This document shows positions 5,602 to 7,314 of a stretch of DNA of 7,314 bases, piece by piece (position 1 is the first letter of the stretch; the number at the start of each line of letters is the position of its first letter). The translations under genes and the position numbers were made by a program. The notes beneath the pieces are model-generated. The model saw only the letters and a list, made by a program, of their open reading frames with translations. It was not told the DNA's origin and did no database searches. The stretch lies in contig JAISDD010000122.1 of assembly GCA_031265005.1 (NCBI GenBank), positions 1 to 7,314 on the forward strand, written 5' to 3'. Source of the stretch: Syntrophomonadaceae bacterium. Lineage in GTDB: Bacteria > Bacillota > Syntrophomonadia > Syntrophomonadales > Syntrophomonadaceae.

Positions 5602-7059
5602 ATGGGTAGTTTTATTATAGTTATCGTGTATTTTGCTATTACGCTGGGTATCGGTTTCTACATGGTCAAGAAGCAGAGCAGCACCGCGGAGTTTTTTGTC
5701 GCGAAGAGGGGGCTGAACTGGTATTTGGTAATTCCCCTGTTGTTTGCCGAGTTGATCGCCGGTGCCGGTACGGTCGGCAACGCGTCCGATGCTTTCAGAT
5801 ACGGGCTGTCTTCGGCTTGGGTGAACTGGGGCATGTGCGTGGGGGTATTTTTGGTACTGCTATTCTGCGCTAAATTTTACCGGATAGCGGGAAGTAAATT
5901 TGGGGTCATGTCGGTCCCGGCAGCTTACGGCGAACGCTTTGACCAAAAAACCCGTATCGTTCTGATGGTCATTTTGGTGTTGGTTTACGGTATGCTGTTC
6001 GCCATGCAGCCGGCGGCTTCAGCGGCTGTTCTTACGCCGATGCTGGGTATCGACCGCATAGTTGTGGCTTGGGTAATGGCGATATTTTTCATAGTTCTGA
6101 CCATCACCGGAGGCATGAAGGGCTTGGCGTGGATGAATGTGCTCCATTCCATAGTAATGTATGTAGGCTTAGGGGTGGTATGTTTTGTATGTATAAAAGC
6201 GGTGGGAGGTTTCGGAAATATAGCCGCGGTCCTTCATTCCACCGACGCCACCACAAATTTTTTGCGGGTAGACCAGCCCAGTCTTAACGCGGCTTTGGCT
6301 TCGGCCTTCGGTACCGCGGTATCGTTTTTTGCCGCCGCTACTTTAGTGTCGGTTATTTTCGGCTCTATCAATATGCATCATATAAATAAGGGCTGTATAA
6401 CGGCGGCGATTTTGGTTATAATTTTTGCTTTCTTCCCGGCCTTTATAGGGATCACCGGAAAAGTCGCGGTCATGACCGGCTTATTGCCTGCCGATACCGC
6501 CGGCGGCGGGATATTATACACCATGGCTAATTATAACGGGGTCGTATTCGGAGGGCTGGCTTCCATGGGCGTTTTAGCGGCCATCCTTTCCACCGCCCCC
6601 GGCTTACTGTTAGTAGTAACGACTATGCTCAGCCGCGATTTCTTCAGGTTGATCAAAAAAGAAGCTTCGGACAAAGAAGAACTTAATTTTGCCAGGATTT
6701 GTATGGTCGTGGTAGGTATATTAGCCACCTTTTTAGGATTAAAAGCGACTTCCATACTGGGACAGATGATGGGAGCTTTTCAGGTGCGCGCGATTGCCGG
6801 ATTTGCCTTAGTATTAGGAATTTTATGGGGCAGAGTTACCAGCGCGGCGGCTTTCTGGTCCATGCTGATAGGCGGTATCATCGCCGCTGTTTGGCATTTT
6901 AGCGGCGGCTGGTTTGGGCTGGCTCCGTTGTGGCCGTCTTTGCTCGTAGGTATGCCGATCCTGATTATTTTGACTTTAGTCGCTAAAAACCCGATCGATC
7001 CTAAATGGACCCGTTACCGGGAAGCTCTGGCAGAAGCGGAAGCGGACGGAAGCTTATAA
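5602..7059 (+). CDS. Sodium:solute symporter (SSS/SLC5 family)
   Basis: This 485-residue inner-membrane protein has about 12-13 hydrophobic segments and the SSS fold. The N terminus carries a first helix followed by the family-typical AEFFVAKRGLNWY segment. The hallmark helix reads AAILSTAPGLLLVVTTMLSRDFFR, with S330 and T331 matching the Na2-site Ser/Thr pair (S340/T341 of E. coli PutP) and the SRD motif at its cytoplasmic end. It ends in a short acidic tail. The protein should import a solute together with Na+, using the gradient that the decarboxylase upstream would build. The substrate is unknown; a carboxylate is suggested only by the CoA-transferase and thiolase neighbours. ATG at 5602 follows AAGGAGG with an 11-base spacer, slightly long. 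The 143-base gap after the CoA-transferase lacks a clear terminator, so cotranscription is possible. Confidence 0.92.
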   Translation: MGSFIIVIVYFAITLGIGFYMVKKQSSTAEFFVAKRGLNWYLVIPLLFAELIAGAGTVGNASDAFRYGLSSAWVNWGMCVGVFLVLLFCAKFYRIAGSKFGVMSVPAAYGERFDQKTRIVLMVILVLVYGMLFAMQPAASAAVLTPMLGIDRIVVAWVMAIFFIVLTITGGMKGLAWMNVLHSIVMYVGLGVVCFVCIKAVGGFGNIAAVLHSTDATTNFLRVDQPSLNAALASAFGTAVSFFAAATLVSVIFGSINMHHINKGCITAAILVIIFAFFPAFIGITGKVAVMTGLLPADTAGGGILYTMANYNGVVFGGLASMGVLAAILSTAPGLLLVVTTMLSRDFFRLIKKEASDKEELNFARICMVVVGILATFLGLKATSILGQMMGAFQVRAIAGFALVLGILWGRVTSAAAFWSMLIGGIIAAVWHFSGGWFGLAPLWPSLLVGMPILIILTLVAKNPIDPKWTRYREALAEAEADGSL

Positions 7060-7092
7060 TACGGATTTGTTTTAGAAGAGAGGCCGTATTTT
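7058..7092 (+). terminator. Possible terminator after the symporter gene
   Basis: AATACGG at 7058-7064 overlaps the stop codon and pairs perfectly with CCGTATT at 7084-7090; four T end the element at 7089-7092. The 19-base loop and short T-run make it a weak candidate, perhaps only partial termination before the thiolase gene. Confidence 0.4.
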
Positions 7093-7118
7093 CTGAGTAT
7101 AATAGTAAAAAATAAAAG

Positions 7119-7135
7119 CGGTTTACATTTTGACA
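7119..7135 (+). promoter_or_regulatory. Possible promoter before the thiolase gene
   Basis: TTGACA at 7130-7135 is a perfect -35 hexamer, but the best -10-like sequence (GATAAC, 7155-7160) is 19 bases away. The same region also reads CGGTTTA-N4-TTGAC, with sigma-54-like GG-N10 spacing, similar to the element before the CoA-transferase. The type is undecided. Confidence 0.3.
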
Positions 7136-7195
7136 ATAGACTAAATATTTTGCTGATAACAAAAAACAGAAGGAAAAAGTAGGAGGGAAAGGTTA

Positions 7196-7314
7196 ATGAG
7201 AGATATTTATTTAGTGGAAAGCGTGAGGACGGGGATTGCCAAAGCAGGTAAAAATTCCTGGTTCGCCAATTTAAGAGCCGATGATATGGCGGGTATAATT
7301 ATGAATGAGCTGAT
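7196..7314 (+). CDS. Thiolase (acetyl-CoA acetyltransferase / 3-ketoacyl-CoA thiolase), N-terminal part
   Basis: Only the first 39 codons are in the window; the gene runs off the right edge. ATG at 7196 follows AGGAGGG (7181-7187) with an eight-base spacer. The opening MRDIYLVESVRTGIAKAGK, then a FANLRADDMA segment, matches the start of thiolases, where a strand leads into the conserved VRTPxGxxG motif and an (R/K)xDDLA-type helix. The usual Pro after VRT is Gly here. The RADD element is closer to the FadA/3-ketoacyl-CoA thiolase type than to classical acetoacetyl-CoA thiolases, a tentative distinction. The active-site cysteine (near residue 90) and the C-terminal His/Cys motifs lie outside the window. 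Thiolases cleave 3-oxoacyl-CoA to acetyl-CoA in beta-oxidation or condense acetyl-CoA, which fits the CoA-transferase two genes upstream. Confidence 0.85.
   Translation, partial: MRDIYLVESVRTGIAKAGKNSWFANLRADDMAGIIMNEL

Overview
The window most likely comes from an anaerobic, moderately AT-rich member of the Bacillota (Clostridia-type). The signs are strong AGGAGG-type ribosome binding sites, some TTG start codons, a biotin-dependent Na+-translocating acyl-CoA decarboxylase, and a CoA-transferase/thiolase neighbourhood typical of organic-acid or amino-acid fermenters and syntrophic fatty-acid oxidisers. The taxonomic placement is inference; the sequence contains no marker gene. All recognisable genes are on the + strand.

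Layout. Positions 1-276 hold the 3' end of a gene resembling the end of a secreted DUF4352-like protein. A 350-bp regulatory gap follows, with a very good sigma-54 (-24/-12) promoter at 561-577 and possible upstream activator repeats. Next is a compact three-gene unit for the membrane and carrier parts of a sodium-pumping decarboxylase: a 50-residue delta/OadG-type anchor (627-779), the beta subunit that carries Na+ (830-1957) and a 70-residue biotin carrier protein (1996-2208). A clear rho-independent terminator closes this unit at 2276-2309. A biotin-protein ligase (2465-3355), which should biotinylate the carrier, follows on its own transcript. A 753-bp AT-rich gap (3356-4108) contains no convincing gene. 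It is followed by a family I-like acyl-CoA:carboxylate CoA-transferase (4109-5458), a sodium:solute symporter (5602-7059) and the first 39 codons of a thiolase (7196 to the window end).

How the parts may work together (inference). The symporter would use the Na+ gradient to import an organic acid or other solute. The CoA-transferase would activate a carboxylate by exchange with an acyl-CoA. The thiolase would cleave or condense 3-oxoacyl-CoA. The decarboxylase would turn the free energy of decarboxylating a malonyl-type or glutaconyl-type CoA ester into Na+ export. The carboxyltransferase alpha subunit that decides the decarboxylase substrate is not in the window, so methylmalonyl-CoA, glutaconyl-CoA or another substrate cannot be told apart here.

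Points worth a second look are the sigma-54 control of a decarboxylase unit lacking its alpha gene, the very small delta and gamma subunits, the 12-bp inverted repeat abutting the symporter ribosome binding site, and a 16-bp perfect palindrome just upstream of the CoA-transferase. I found no mobile element, CRISPR array, tRNA or rRNA.
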